Shown here in pieces: positions 8,266 to 17,192 of a stretch of DNA of 64,000 nt (position 1 is the stretch's first letter; each line of letters starts with the position of its first letter). The position numbers and the translations under genes were made by a program. The stretch is from Bacteroidales bacterium (lineage in GTDB: Bacteria; Bacteroidota; Bacteroidia; Bacteroidales; F082). Where the stretch lies: NCBI GenBank assembly GCA_024400455.1, contig JAKSMU010000003.1, positions 1 through 64,000 of the forward strand, in the 5' to 3' direction. The notes under the pieces are model-generated. The model was not told the origin of the DNA and did not search any database. It worked only from the letters and a program-made list of their open reading frames with translations.

Positions 8266-8346
8266 GACCCTTTTAGATAAAGCAAAAATAATGCGGGAGT
8301 AACCGAAAAGCCCAAAGTGAGTAGGAAAACTTTAAAATTCAAGTCA

Positions 8347-8796
8347 ATGAAAAAATGTATTTTACTTGTTTTCGCAGCGCTTCTTAGCGTTCAACTTATG
8401 GCACAGCGTGTGCCAAGTGATAAAAAGGCAGCCATCTCTGCTGGCGTGTTGATGGGCGGTGGCGGTTTAGTCGGTGCCGATTTCGAATTTATGCCTGCCG
8501 AGCATTTCAGCTTTGAATTAGGCGCCGGTTTGCCAAGTTTCGGTGCTGGCCTAAACTATCATTTCAAGCCTTATATCAACAGCTCAATGCTTTCAGTGGT
8601 TTATTGGCACCAAGGTTTTGGTCAGTCCTATACGCAAAGTCTGGTTGGACCAGTATACACATATCGTGCGCCAAAGATATTCCAATGCCAGATTGGTTTT
8701 GGCTTTAAAGTTGAAAATGGTCCGGCTGCCACTCAAGATTTGATTAATACGGATTTTATGCTGCTTTACAGCATTGGCGTATATTTCCCGCTCTGA
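8347..8796 (+). CDS. Small Gly-rich barrel-like exported protein (paralogue of 59152-59604)
   Basis: This protein of 149 residues has a signal peptide (MKKCILLVFAALLSVQLMAQ) followed by AISAGVLMGGGGLVGADFE, strand-like segments (GAGLNYHFKPYINSS, LSVVYWHQGFG, VGPVYTYRAPK) and a YSIGVYFPL end. The product of 59152-59604 matches it at most positions, including NYHFKPxINSSM, VYWHQG, VGPVYTxRAPK and the FP(L/I) end. The same small protein therefore closes both accessory loci. It has eight or fewer likely strands, so a minimal barrel or an oligomeric barrel subunit is possible. The function is unknown. A rho-independent terminator follows at 8817. Confidence 0.8.
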   Translation: MKKCILLVFAALLSVQLMAQRVPSDKKAAISAGVLMGGGGLVGADFEFMPAEHFSFELGAGLPSFGAGLNYHFKPYINSSMLSVVYWHQGFGQSYTQSLVGPVYTYRAPKIFQCQIGFGFKVENGPAATQDLINTDFMLLYSIGVYFPL

Positions 8797-8816
8797 TAGT
8801 TGATATTCAAATAAAT

Positions 8817-8847
8817 AAAACCGATCAAATACTTTTGGTCGGTTTTT
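8817..8847 (+). terminator. Rho-independent terminator after locus 1
   Basis: AAACCGATCAAA and TTTGGTCGGTTT pair with one G-T pair around TACT, followed by a T run. Confidence 0.8.
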
Positions 8848-8898
8848 TGTTTTTCAACACATTTAGGTTAGAGACTCCTTTGTAAAAGAAATGCCACG

Positions 8899-9438
8899 CT
8901 AATACACAAAGAATCCCACCACGCCGCTTAATACGATAAGCAGGATGGGGTTTGCCTTGAAAAAATAGGAAGCCACGAAAGCCAAGACGCAGATGATGAT
9001 GCTCACGTTGTTTTGGCCGCGACCGATTTCAACGAAATTCTGCGTGTTCATCATTGAGAGGCCTGCTGCAAAGATGAGTCCAGCAATGGCGGGTTTCAAG
9101 CCTTTCAGCGTATTGTCCATCAATGCGCTGTTTTTCTTGCTCATAAACAAGCGGATGATGAGATAAACCATAACGACGGATGGCAGGCACAAGGCAAATG
9201 AAGCCAATAGGGAGCCGCCCAAACCGCCAGTCGTATAACCTACGTAGGTGGCTAAATTGATTGAAATCGGTCCCGGCGTCATCTGCGAGATGGCGACCAT
9301 GTCGGCAAATTCCGTTGTCGACATCCATGCGTAATGTTCCACCACTTCATGCTGAATGAGCGAAAGCATGGCATAACCGCCGCCGAAGCCGAGGACACCA
9401 ATTTTGATAAAGACCCAAAGCAGTTGCAGGTAAATCAT
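8899..9438 (-). CDS. Chromate transporter family half-protein (CHR), second gene
   Basis: This integral membrane protein of 179 residues is a single CHR domain. It starts MIYLQLLWVFIKIGVLGFGGGYAML and carries PGPISINLATYVGY and several hydrophobic helices. Bacteroidetes often encode ChrA as two short tandem genes whose products probably assemble as a heterodimer with opposite topology. Its start overlaps the stop of the upstream half by ATGA, so the two are translationally coupled. Transport of chromate is the family name, but the physiological substrate in such short pairs is often unproven. Confidence 0.9.
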   Translation of the reverse strand: MIYLQLLWVFIKIGVLGFGGGYAMLSLIQHEVVEHYAWMSTTEFADMVAISQMTPGPISINLATYVGYTTGGLGGSLLASFALCLPSVVMVYLIIRLFMSKKNSALMDNTLKGLKPAIAGLIFAAGLSMMNTQNFVEIGRGQNNVSIIICVLAFVASYFFKANPILLIVLSGVVGFFVY

Positions 9439-9992
9439 TTTTCGGCCTCCTTTGCTTTGCGTTCAATGATAATGGCGTAAACTAGGCTGCATGCGATGGC
9501 TGTGAGAATGACATACGCCGGCGATATCTTGCACCACCAAATGAGAAAAACAGCTAAAATCGGTATGATGGCAGTCTTCCATGTCACTTTAGCGGACTTG
9601 ATCATGCGCAGGGAAGGAGCGAGGATAAGCGCCACGACACACGGACGGATGCCTTTGAAAATGCGCTCCACCACAGGATTGTCCCTGAACTCGCGGAATA
9701 CCGTTGCCAGCAGCAGAATGATGACGATGGAAGGAATGATGGCGCCCAACATGGATGCAAAAGCACCTTTGCGACCTGCAACACGATGACCCACATACAA
9801 GGCCGTGTTGACGGCAAAAACGCCAGGCAACGATTGTATAACGGCTATCATGTCCCAAAACTCATCGCTGCCAATCCATTTCTTCTGGTCTACAACGGCT
9901 TTTTCGACCATCGAAAGCATGGCATAACCGCCTCCTAAAGTGAAGGCTCCAATCTTCATAAAGGTGAAAAAAAGCTGCAAACTGCGTTTCAT
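9435..9992 (-). CDS. Chromate transporter family half-protein (CHR), first gene
   Basis: This single CHR domain of about 185 residues has the FTLGGGYAML and LPGVFAVNTALYVGHR motifs that correspond to those of its partner. The start at 9992 (MKRSLQLFFTFMKIG) aligns well with the partner's N-terminus. A -7 box on the minus strand (GCAAAAATA at about 9995) sits only a few bases from that ATG, so the mRNA would be nearly leaderless unless the true start is the Met at 9959. The pair is convergent with locus 1 and divergent from the GltS-like gene. Confidence 0.9.
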   Translation of the reverse strand: MKRSLQLFFTFMKIGAFTLGGGYAMLSMVEKAVVDQKKWIGSDEFWDMIAVIQSLPGVFAVNTALYVGHRVAGRKGAFASMLGAIIPSIVIILLLATVFREFRDNPVVERIFKGIRPCVVALILAPSLRMIKSAKVTWKTAIIPILAVFLIWWCKISPAYVILTAIACSLVYAIIIERKAKEAEK

Positions 9993-10048
9993 GCCGCAAA
10001 AATAAAACAAAAAAACACCCGTTTTGTTGATTCAACGGAAATAATTAG

Positions 10049-10057
10049 TACGTTTGC
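10049..10057 (+). promoter_or_regulatory. -7 promoter box for the GltS-like gene
   Basis: TACGTTTGC matches TAnnTTTG, 13 bases before the ATG at 10070. Confidence 0.65.
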
Positions 10058-10069
10058 AAACTAAATTAG

Positions 10070-11515
10070 ATGCGTATGACAATTTTAGAAGTTCCACAAG
10101 TAATGACATTCGATCGTCCGGAAGTATGGTCGTTGTTGATCCAGTTGTTTATTTTAGCAACTGCACTTTTGGTTGGTAATTTGTTGAGAACCAACATCCC
10201 GTTTTTAAAGAAAAGCTTACTGCCTTCCGCTTTGCTAGGCGGTCTCTTGCTTTTAATCTTCAAAGCCATACCTGGTTGCGATCATTTGGTCAACAAACCT
10301 GTTATGGAAGTGATTACCTATCATGCTCTTGGCCTTGGTTTTGTTGCCTTAGCATTGAAAAACAACAAGATAGAATCGAAGTCATCACCTATGAAGGTGA
10401 TTGAGACTGGCGCTCTGACCGCATCAACATACGTTATTCAAGGCATCATAGGTCTTTTGATCTCTATTCCGTTGTTTTATTTTGGCAAGCGCATTTTCTA
10501 TGCCAGCGGCCTTTTGCTCCCTATGGGTTACGGACAAGGTCCAGGACAGGCTTTAAATTTCGGTAAAATCTTTACAGGATGGGCTACCCAGCAGGGCATT
10601 GAATTTGCCGGTGCCGACTTTGGCTTAGCCATTGCTGCAACAGGTTTCATTGTCGGTAGCATTATCGGCGTGATTTACATGAACATTCTTCGTCGCAAAG
10701 GCAAACTTTCGAACAGGAAAATGTCACATGACGTAAAAAACAAGCTTGAGGATTACGAAGGCAAGAACGAAATCCCTGATGCAGAATCCATCGATAAGCT
10801 TTCAGTTCAGATATGCATGGTCTTGTTCGTTTATGCGCTCGTATATCTGTTCACGAATTGGATTCAAGGCATGGAGCTGGGTAATTTCGGCACAAACACG
10901 CTGAAACCGATGTTGTGGGGCTTCAACTTCCTGTTGGGCACCTTGTTCGGTGTGGCTTTCAAATGGATTTTAGGTCGCTTTAAAAAGGCTAAAATCGTCC
11001 ATCGCGAATACATCAACAACTATATGCTGAACCGCATCAGCGGTTTCTGCTTCGACATCATGATTGTGGCAGGCACCGCAGCCATCAGTTTCGACGAATT
11101 CGGCAAGTTCGTCCTGCCGTTCATTTTGATCTGCACTTTAGGTGCCATCGTCACCTTTATTTATGTGCTTTTCATCAGCAAGCATCTTTATCCTGATTAC
11201 CAGTACGAAGGCTTCTTCTCGATGTTCGGCATGCTGACTGGCACCGCCAGCAACGGCATGATTCTGCTTCGCGAAATCGACCCGAAGTTTGAGACCCCTG
11301 CAGCCAACAACCTGGTGCTTCAAACCCTGGCAGCCATCGTGCTCGGTTTCCCAGTGCTTTTGCTCATGGGTTATGCGCCGCAAAGCCTGAAGGCGACATG
11401 GATAACCTTAGGCATTTTGGTTTTGTTCTGGATAGGCTTGACGCTGTTCATGTTGCGGACCAAGATATTTAGAAAGAAAAAGGATGCCGCGCCGAAAACA
11501 GAAAAAGAACAATAA
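10070..11515 (+). CDS. gltS: Sodium:glutamate symporter-like protein (ESS/GltS family)
   Basis: This polytopic membrane protein of 481 residues resembles GltS. It has a repeated two-half arrangement of hydrophobic helices, the Gly-rich loop GLLLPMGYGQGPGQALNFG in the first half and MFGMLTGTASNGMILLREIDP in the second. These reentrant loops bind substrate and sodium in the family. It is longer than E. coli GltS (about 400), mostly through a charged cytoplasmic stretch around 225-245 and a Lys-rich tail. It stands alone, with its own promoter and a terminator behind it. The exact substrate is inferred from the family only. Confidence 0.85.
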   Translation: MRMTILEVPQVMTFDRPEVWSLLIQLFILATALLVGNLLRTNIPFLKKSLLPSALLGGLLLLIFKAIPGCDHLVNKPVMEVITYHALGLGFVALALKNNKIESKSSPMKVIETGALTASTYVIQGIIGLLISIPLFYFGKRIFYASGLLLPMGYGQGPGQALNFGKIFTGWATQQGIEFAGADFGLAIAATGFIVGSIIGVIYMNILRRKGKLSNRKMSHDVKNKLEDYEGKNEIPDAESIDKLSVQICMVLFVYALVYLFTNWIQGMELGNFGTNTLKPMLWGFNFLLGTLFGVAFKWILGRFKKAKIVHREYINNYMLNRISGFCFDIMIVAGTAAISFDEFGKFVLPFILICTLGAIVTFIYVLFISKHLYPDYQYEGFFSMFGMLTGTASNGMILLREIDPKFETPAANNLVLQTLAAIVLGFPVLLLMGYAPQSLKATWITLGILVLFWIGLTLFMLRTKIFRKKKDAAPKTEKEQ

Positions 11516-11533
11516 CAGAAAAACAACGATAAA

Positions 11534-11565
11534 AAGGGGCTGACTAAAAAGTATGGTCAGCCCTT
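11534..11565 (+). terminator. Rho-independent terminator after the GltS-like gene
   Basis: A GGGGCTGAC stem pairs with GTCAGCCC, flanked by A and T runs. Confidence 0.8.
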
Positions 11566-11670
11566 TTCATATTCGGAGGGGGATACGAGAGCAAAGTCAA
11601 ATACGCGATTCTCCAGAGCGTTTTTTGACTTTTTAGTCACCCTCATTGTTTTAAATATGAATGCATTCGA

Positions 11671-13398
11671 TTATTCCGTCAGTTCCTTAGCGGCTTGTTC
11701 AAGCTTCACATCCAGGCATTTCATGGCTGCGTCAAGGTTGCCGTCAATCTTGCCTTTCATGCTGAAATAGAACTTGATCTTCGGCTCGGTACCTGAAGGA
11801 CGGACTGTAATCTTCGAACCGCTTTCGGTGAAGAATTGCAGCACATCGCTCTTAGGCAGGTTGATGGCAGTGACTTTGTCCGTCAGCAAATCCTTGGCTT
11901 CGCTGGCTTTGTAATCGCGGATTTCTACCACTTTTTCGCCGTCGATTTCAGTTGGAGGTGTGGTGCGGAACTTGGCCATCAAAGCCTTGATTTCTTCTGT
12001 TCCGCTAATGCCTTTCTTGGTCAGGGAGACGAGCTTCTCCTTGTAAAGACCGAACTCCTTGTAAATGTCCATGAGCAGCTGATATGGTGTCTTGCCCTGT
12101 TCGGCAGCCCAAGCGGTGGCTTCGGCAATCATGCTGGTAGCGATGACGGCATCCTTGTCGCGGACGAAATCGCCAGCCAGATAACCGTAGCTTTCTTCGC
12201 CGCCGCCGATGAATTGTTCCTTGCCTTCCAATTCCAAAATCTTGTCGGCAATGAATTTGAAACCAGTCAGCACATCGTAACGCTTGACATCGTATTTCTT
12301 TGCGATTTCAAACAACAATTCTGTGGTAACGATGGTCTTCACAATATATTCTTTTCCAGTCAGTTTGTCGAGTTCGCTCCAACGGGTGAGGAGGTAATAG
12401 ACGAAAATGCTGGCGGTCTGGTTACCGTTGAGCAGGATGAATTCACCTTTGTCGTTTTTCACAGCTATGCCTACACGATCAGCATCAGGGTCGGTGGCCA
12501 TGACAAGGTCGGCGTTCACTTCCTGAGCTTTCTTTACGGCTAAGGCCATAGCGGCAGGTTCTTCCGGGTTCGGTGATTTCACGGTAGGGAAGTTGCCGTC
12601 AACAATCATCTGCTCTTCAACGCAGTACACGTTTTCAAAGCCTTTCATCTTCAGGATTTCAGGCACCAAACGGCGACCAGTTCCGTGAATCGGCGTGTAG
12701 ACGATGCGCAGGTCTTTATGTTTTTTGATAAGGTCTAACGAGAGCGAAAGTCCATACACTTTTTCAAGGTAAATTTTGTCGAAGTCTTCGCCGAGTACGG
12801 TGATAAGTTCGGGATTGCGCTTGAAGTTCACCATCGAAGGGTCGGTGATTTTCTCCACTTCGGCAATCACATTTTTGTCGTGTGGGCTGACCAACTGACC
12901 GCCGTCGTTCCAATAGGCCTTGTAGCCGTTGTATTCCTTTGGGTTGTGCGAAGCTGTGACCATCACGCCGGCCTGACATTTCATTTCGCGCACGGCAAAG
13001 GAAAGTTCAGGGGTAGGGCGGAGGCAGTCGAAAATGTAGACCTTAATGCCGTTGGCCGACATGACATCGGCAGTGATGTTGGCGAAAGCAGGGCTGTTGT
13101 TGCGACCGTCGTATGAAATGGCGACGCTGAGGTTTTTTTCACCTGGGTGCATCAGTTTGATGTAGTTGGCGAAGCCTTGTGTGGCCATGGCAACGGTGTA
13201 GATGTTCATGCGGTTGGTACCTGCACCCATTATGCCACGCAGACCGCCTGTGCCGAATTCAAGGTTACGGTAGAAACTTTCTACCAGTTCGTTCGGGTCG
13301 TTGTCGAGCATGTCCTGGACTTGCTTCTTTGTTTCGGCATCGTAGAGGTCTGTCAACCAACTCTTTGCTCTTTCTATGATTTTAGGATCGACGTTCAT
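11671..13398 (-). CDS. Phosphoglucomutase/phosphomannomutase family enzyme
   Basis: This enzyme of 575 residues belongs to the alpha-D-phosphohexomutase superfamily. The active-site serine loop TASHNPKEYNGYK (near residue 145), the metal loop DPDADRVGIA (about 305), the sugar-binding loop GGEESYGYL (about 400) and the phosphate-binding loop RPSGTEPKIKFYF (about 530) are all present. It interconverts hexose 1- and 6-phosphates, most likely glucose, feeding nucleotide-sugar synthesis or glycogen. The length fits the long PgcA-type branch. It follows rfbD on the same strand with a 41-base gap, so DUF3078-rfbD-mutase may be one transcript. Nothing unusual is seen in the catalytic motifs. Confidence 0.95.
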   Translation of the reverse strand: MNVDPKIIERAKSWLTDLYDAETKKQVQDMLDNDPNELVESFYRNLEFGTGGLRGIMGAGTNRMNIYTVAMATQGFANYIKLMHPGEKNLSVAISYDGRNNSPAFANITADVMSANGIKVYIFDCLRPTPELSFAVREMKCQAGVMVTASHNPKEYNGYKAYWNDGGQLVSPHDKNVIAEVEKITDPSMVNFKRNPELITVLGEDFDKIYLEKVYGLSLSLDLIKKHKDLRIVYTPIHGTGRRLVPEILKMKGFENVYCVEEQMIVDGNFPTVKSPNPEEPAAMALAVKKAQEVNADLVMATDPDADRVGIAVKNDKGEFILLNGNQTASIFVYYLLTRWSELDKLTGKEYIVKTIVTTELLFEIAKKYDVKRYDVLTGFKFIADKILELEGKEQFIGGGEESYGYLAGDFVRDKDAVIATSMIAEATAWAAEQGKTPYQLLMDIYKEFGLYKEKLVSLTKKGISGTEEIKALMAKFRTTPPTEIDGEKVVEIRDYKASEAKDLLTDKVTAINLPKSDVLQFFTESGSKITVRPSGTEPKIKFYFSMKGKIDGNLDAAMKCLDVKLEQAAKELTE

Positions 13399-13439
13399 GA
13401 TGTGTTGATTTATTTGTTGATATGTTTGTTGATTATTCT

Positions 13440-14303
13440 TTATTTTTCGTCTAATTCAATAATGCATTTCACCAAGCTGTCGCGCCAAAACGGAATCGTC
13501 CTATTGGTGTATTTTTTGATTTTCGACTTATCCAAGACGCTATAAGCCGGACGATGTGCCTTGGCGGGATACTGGTCGGTCGTAATTGGGTTGACTTTAC
13601 AGGTCTTTCCTGCGATTTCCATGATGGCCACGGTGAAATCGTACCATGTGATGATGCCTTCGTTGGTGAAATGGAAGGTCTCGTGAACGGGGTTCAGACC
13701 ATTCTGGTTGACGAGATGAATGAGCATTTCAGCCAAATCGTAAGCCCAAGTCGGCGTGCCTTTCTGGTCGCAGACTACGTTGATTTCATCGCGTGTGTCA
13801 GCTAGCATGAGCATGGTCTTTACAAAATTCTTTCCAGTGGCGGAATAAAGCCATGCCGTCCTGACAATGAAATGGTTGCAGCCGCTTTCCCGAATCAGTC
13901 TTTCGCCTTCGGCCTTGGTGCTGCCGTAGACGGATTGCGGTGCTACGGGTTCGCTTTCCTGATATGGACTTGTTCCATTGCCGCTGAAAACATAATCGGT
14001 GGAGACATGAACGAGTAAAGCCTCATGTCTTTTGCAAGTCTGAGCCAATATTTGAGGCGCTTTCGCATTGATTTTCAATGCCAAATCGGGTTCGTCTTCG
14101 GCTTTGTCTACGGCGGTGTAGGCCGCGCAATTGATGCAGACCTGAATTTCGTTGCTGGAGAAATAGTCTTCAACGGCTTGCGCATCGCAGATGTCGAGTC
14201 TATCGACATCGGTGAAAAACCAAGTGTGTTTTTTATCCGTTTTGGCAATTTTTATGATTTCGCTTCCTAATTGGCCTTTGCAACCTGTAATCAGAATATT
14301 CAT
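13440..14303 (-). CDS. rfbD: dTDP-4-dehydrorhamnose reductase
   Basis: This 287-residue short-chain reductase makes dTDP-L-rhamnose in the last step of the Rml pathway. It has the N-terminal ITGCKGQLGSEI nucleotide motif, CINCAAYTAVDKAED, the STDYVFSG segment and the catalytic YGSTKAEGE (Tyr-x3-Lys). The other rhamnose genes (rfbA, rfbB, rfbC) are not in the window. The gene begins 10 bases after the DUF3078 gene and precedes the phosphohexomutase, which could supply glucose 1-phosphate for the same pathway. Confidence 0.96.
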   Translation of the reverse strand: MNILITGCKGQLGSEIIKIAKTDKKHTWFFTDVDRLDICDAQAVEDYFSSNEIQVCINCAAYTAVDKAEDEPDLALKINAKAPQILAQTCKRHEALLVHVSTDYVFSGNGTSPYQESEPVAPQSVYGSTKAEGERLIRESGCNHFIVRTAWLYSATGKNFVKTMLMLADTRDEINVVCDQKGTPTWAYDLAEMLIHLVNQNGLNPVHETFHFTNEGIITWYDFTVAIMEIAGKTCKVNPITTDQYPAKAHRPAYSVLDKSKIKKYTNRTIPFWRDSLVKCIIELDEK

Positions 14304-14313
14304 AATCAGATGT

Positions 14314-15546
14314 TTAGAATTTATGTACTAAGGCAATGCCTAATGATTCCTTGAATTGAAGTTTCGGTACGTTGTCGACGACAGTCTCCACACCTTCGAT
14401 GGTTTCGTAGACGGGGAAAGTCGTATTGTGGTCGTATTTCAGATGGACGAAAAGAACGGCAGAAATACTTTTGTTGATGACGAAATTGATGGTGTTTTCC
14501 CAGTTCACATCGATTTTCACACGTCCGTCGTCGCGTTTTTCGGAATAGTTATAGAAGCAGTTCAGCAGAGTGGCATAACTGATGTTTTTGCCAATGTCAT
14601 GTTTGAAGTTGATGATGATGTTGGCGCCCAAAGCAGGAGCGATGTTTTCGCCATGAATGTATGTTGAATCGGCATCATAATAACCCGGTTTGACACCATA
14701 TTTGCCTTGGTCGGCTAGTTCCTGAGCCATTACAAACGTGACTTTTCCGGCAAGCGGACTGACATAGGCCTGAAACACGTCTTTTTTCGTCTTGAAAGTA
14801 TAACCTGCTGAAACCGTAAGGTATGCCGGTGCAAAAAACGAAGAAATCCTGACGGAATCGTTAGGGTAGGTGTAACCATCGGCAAACTGGGTGTTGAATG
14901 TCGAAACCAAAGAAAAATTGATCAGTTTGCCACTTCTGCGCGAGTACGAATAACTCAAATCGATTTTATCGTCGGCTTTTTCAACGCGCTTGTCGGAAAA
15001 ACGTGAAATGCCAAAGGCAAAACTTCCGATGAATTTGCTTTCGTGCCTTTTCTTGTTATTGGTCAAAGTCAGGTTCGCAAAGGCTTTTCCCGTTGAGGAG
15101 CTCTCACCGCCAGCAGCCCAGTTCGACAGTGCCAACTGATTGATGTTCAGTCCAAAATTGCCGCTGAATGTTAGCCCCTCATTTATAATATCCAGAATAT
15201 TTGCCTTTGGGCGTCTTTCGACAGGCCGAGGTGGAATAAGCGAATCTATGTGCCGGTTGATGGCTTTCAATTCACCTTCGATAATCTGCTTTTCGCTGAC
15301 AATTTCGGTATTATGGCGATTCAACACGGAAAGCGTTTTCCCGATTTGCTTTTCTTTTTGTAGGATGTCGAATTGCTGCCGCACAAGGGAATTCTTGATT
15401 TCAAGATAATCCATGGTGTTTCGGAATATCGAATCAATGCAAGGCGTCATCAGGTTTTTTGCGTTTTGAGAGAAAAGGAAATTCCCGTTGACCGTCAGGA
15501 AGACCATCAACAAAAACAACGTCGCAAACCTTTTACCGATATGCAT
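14314..15546 (-). CDS. DUF3078 family exported beta-rich protein
   Basis: This protein of 410 residues has a signal peptide (RFATLFLLMVFLTVNGNFLFSQ), a coiled-coil-like segment (about 30-100) and then many amphipathic strands (FSGNFGLNINQLALSNWAAGGESS, LINFSLVSTFNTQFADG, PAYLTVSAGYTF) ending in SLGIALVHKF. This is the DUF3078 pattern, probably an outer-membrane barrel. The start at 15546 (MHIGKRFATLF) was chosen because a -7 box ends 30 bases upstream; codons further upstream would lie before the transcription start. The function is not established. Its operon partners are rfbD and a phosphohexomutase, so a link to envelope polysaccharide is possible but unproven. Confidence 0.88.
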   Translation of the reverse strand: MHIGKRFATLFLLMVFLTVNGNFLFSQNAKNLMTPCIDSIFRNTMDYLEIKNSLVRQQFDILQKEKQIGKTLSVLNRHNTEIVSEKQIIEGELKAINRHIDSLIPPRPVERRPKANILDIINEGLTFSGNFGLNINQLALSNWAAGGESSSTGKAFANLTLTNNKKRHESKFIGSFAFGISRFSDKRVEKADDKIDLSYSYSRRSGKLINFSLVSTFNTQFADGYTYPNDSVRISSFFAPAYLTVSAGYTFKTKKDVFQAYVSPLAGKVTFVMAQELADQGKYGVKPGYYDADSTYIHGENIAPALGANIIINFKHDIGKNISYATLLNCFYNYSEKRDDGRVKIDVNWENTINFVINKSISAVLFVHLKYDHNTTFPVYETIEGVETVVDNVPKLQFKESLGIALVHKF

Positions 15547-15575
15547 ACCGAATTCCTTTGCTTTTCTTAGAACGA

Positions 15576-15584
15576 GCAAAGATA
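15576..15584 (-). promoter_or_regulatory. -7 promoter box for the DUF3078 operon
   Basis: TATCTTTGC on the minus strand matches the consensus, with TTG about 19 bases upstream as -33. Confidence 0.7.
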
Positions 15585-15625
15585 CAAACTATTGCACAAG
15601 AATAAAAGTGCTATTGCAAAAACTA

Positions 15626-16321
15626 TTATTTCACCTCGATGGTATGGTTGGAGGAATAATAGTGTTTGCGCTCATTTTCAAACTGATAACTGCCTTTTAC
15701 CCAAGCTGGTTCTTTTTTCGGAATGCCGAGTATGTGACGGGTAATGGTTTTCAGGTTCTCGCTAATCTCGCTGTATATCAAGCCGGAGATGCCTAGATAG
15801 GATGGCTTCAGGCACAATTCGCTGATGGCTGCGGCCTTGTCGATGCATGTGCCATACCACAAGATGCCTTGATTGCTCTTGGTACCTAAAACACGGCCGT
15901 GATCAATACCAATTGCAAAATTCAAGCTATTGAATTGGGGTATGTTTTTCACCAGCTCTTTGCCAAGGACATAGCTTAGTCTGTATGCGTTTTCGATGTG
16001 AGTGTCGATTTCCTTAATTGAAGAAGCATAAACTAAAAGGAAACTATTGCTATTGTGGTCAATCAGATAAGCATTTGTCTCTTTTGCAAAAACGCTCAAT
16101 GCCTCGTGAAATATTTTATATGTTTTTGAAGCTGCACGTTTTCCATCGTTTTTAATGATGTAAGGCATGTTTTTCAAATTGATGAAAAAAACCGTGGCGC
16201 TGCAAACGATGGCCGACATCTCATCGCTTAACTTGTTGACTTCCGACAAATTGCTGGTTTCAGTAATCTTAAAATCTTCATTACGAAGTTCAATAGCTTT
16301 ATTTAGTATTTCTTCTATCAT
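15626..16321 (-). CDS. Degenerate class III nucleotide-cyclase fold protein
   Basis: This 231-residue soluble protein has the order of a class III nucleotidyl cyclase domain: a first strand (SATVFFINLKN), a helix, a hairpin (YLIDHNSNSFLLVYA), then FAIGIDHGRVLG and WYGTCIDKAAAISEL. The last two resemble Pycsar-type cyclases more than ordinary adenylate cyclases. However, both metal-binding Asp positions appear to be Asn (INLKN, SNSF), and the usual Asn and Arg of the transition-state helix read as Asp and Ala. It is therefore probably inactive and may bind a nucleotide or act as a scaffold. No Pycsar effector gene is next to it. The start at 16321 follows a -7 box at 16351-16359, and yebC lies upstream behind a terminator. 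Confidence 0.65.
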   Translation of the reverse strand: MIEEILNKAIELRNEDFKITETSNLSEVNKLSDEMSAIVCSATVFFINLKNMPYIIKNDGKRAASKTYKIFHEALSVFAKETNAYLIDHNSNSFLLVYASSIKEIDTHIENAYRLSYVLGKELVKNIPQFNSLNFAIGIDHGRVLGTKSNQGILWYGTCIDKAAAISELCLKPSYLGISGLIYSEISENLKTITRHILGIPKKEPAWVKGSYQFENERKHYYSSNHTIEVK

Positions 16322-16350
16322 GTCCGTTTTAGATTGGTTTATAAATTTTG

Positions 16351-16359
16351 GCAAAAATA
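16351..16359 (-). promoter_or_regulatory. -7 promoter box for the cyclase-like gene
   Basis: TATTTTTGC on the minus strand, 29 bases before the ATG at 16321, gives the gene its own promoter. Confidence 0.7.
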
Positions 16360-16380
16360 ATAAATTTACAGAATAGAAAA

Positions 16381-16411
16381 ACATAGCACCGACAAAAAGC
16401 CGATGCTATGT
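16381..16411 (-). terminator. Terminator after yebC
   Basis: ACATAGCA and TGCTATGT arms with near-complementary inner bases form a hairpin followed by a T run on the minus strand. Confidence 0.7.
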
Positions 16412-16429
16412 TTTTTATGGAGACAATAA

Positions 16430-17158
16430 TTATTCCATGTTGGTGTAAACAGCCTGGATGTCTTCGTCTTCGTCGAGTTTGTCGAGGAACTTTTCGATTT
16501 CAACCATCTGTTCGTCAGTGAAGCTGACGGTGCTGTTTGGGAAACGCTGGAGGTTAGCCTTCACGATGTTGATTTTGCGTTCTTCCAGAGCGTCGTGCAT
16601 GGTGCCGTAGTCGGTCCAGGCAGTGTAGACGGTCGTTGTTGTGGTTTCTTCCTCTTCGTCGGTTTCTTGGGTGATTTCGTCCAGACCGAAGTCAATCAAT
16701 TCAAGTTCGAGGTCGTCTTTTTCCATACCGGCTGGCATTTCGATTTCGAAGACAGCCTTTCTGGTGAACATGAATTCAAGTGAGCCGATAGGCAGGAAAC
16801 TGCCGCCGCACTTGTTGAAGTACGACTTCACATTGGCAACGGTACGGGTTGTGTTGTCGGTAGCACATTCAACCATGCATTGGATGCCGAAAGGTCCTTT
16901 GCCTTCGTAGGTGATTTCCACGAGATTGGCGGCATCCTTATCGGTGGCGCGCTTGATGGCGGCGTCGATGTTGTCCTTAGGCATGTTTTCAGCCTTGGCG
17001 TTCAGGATGGCCTGACGCAGTTTAGGGTTCATGTCAGGATCTGGACCGCCTTCCTTGGCTGCAATGGTGATCAACTTACCTAATTTAGGAAACACGCGTG
17101 ACATGTGTCCCCATCTTTTCATTTTTGCCGCTTTGCGGTATTCAAATGCTCTTCCCAT
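16430..17158 (-). CDS. yebC: YebC/PmpR family protein
   Basis: This protein of 242 residues has the family start MGRAFEYRKAAKMKRWGHMSRVFPKLGKLI (usually MGRxFExRKxxKxKR), then AKAENMPKDNIDAAIKRA and YEGKGPFGIQCMVECATDNTTRTVANV, which are hallmarks. It is usually annotated as a transcriptional regulator, while recent family work points to a ribosome-associated role in translation of difficult sequences. A short acidic Thr-rich stretch (QETDEEEETTTTTV) lies near residue 175. It is single-gene with its own promoter (box at 17193-17201) and terminator. Confidence 0.96.
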   Translation of the reverse strand: MGRAFEYRKAAKMKRWGHMSRVFPKLGKLITIAAKEGGPDPDMNPKLRQAILNAKAENMPKDNIDAAIKRATDKDAANLVEITYEGKGPFGIQCMVECATDNTTRTVANVKSYFNKCGGSFLPIGSLEFMFTRKAVFEIEMPAGMEKDDLELELIDFGLDEITQETDEEEETTTTTVYTAWTDYGTMHDALEERKINIVKANLQRFPNSTVSFTDEQMVEIEKFLDKLDEDEDIQAVYTNME

Positions 17159-17192
17159 ATTTTAATGTGTTTAATATTTTAAATTTTAGGCC

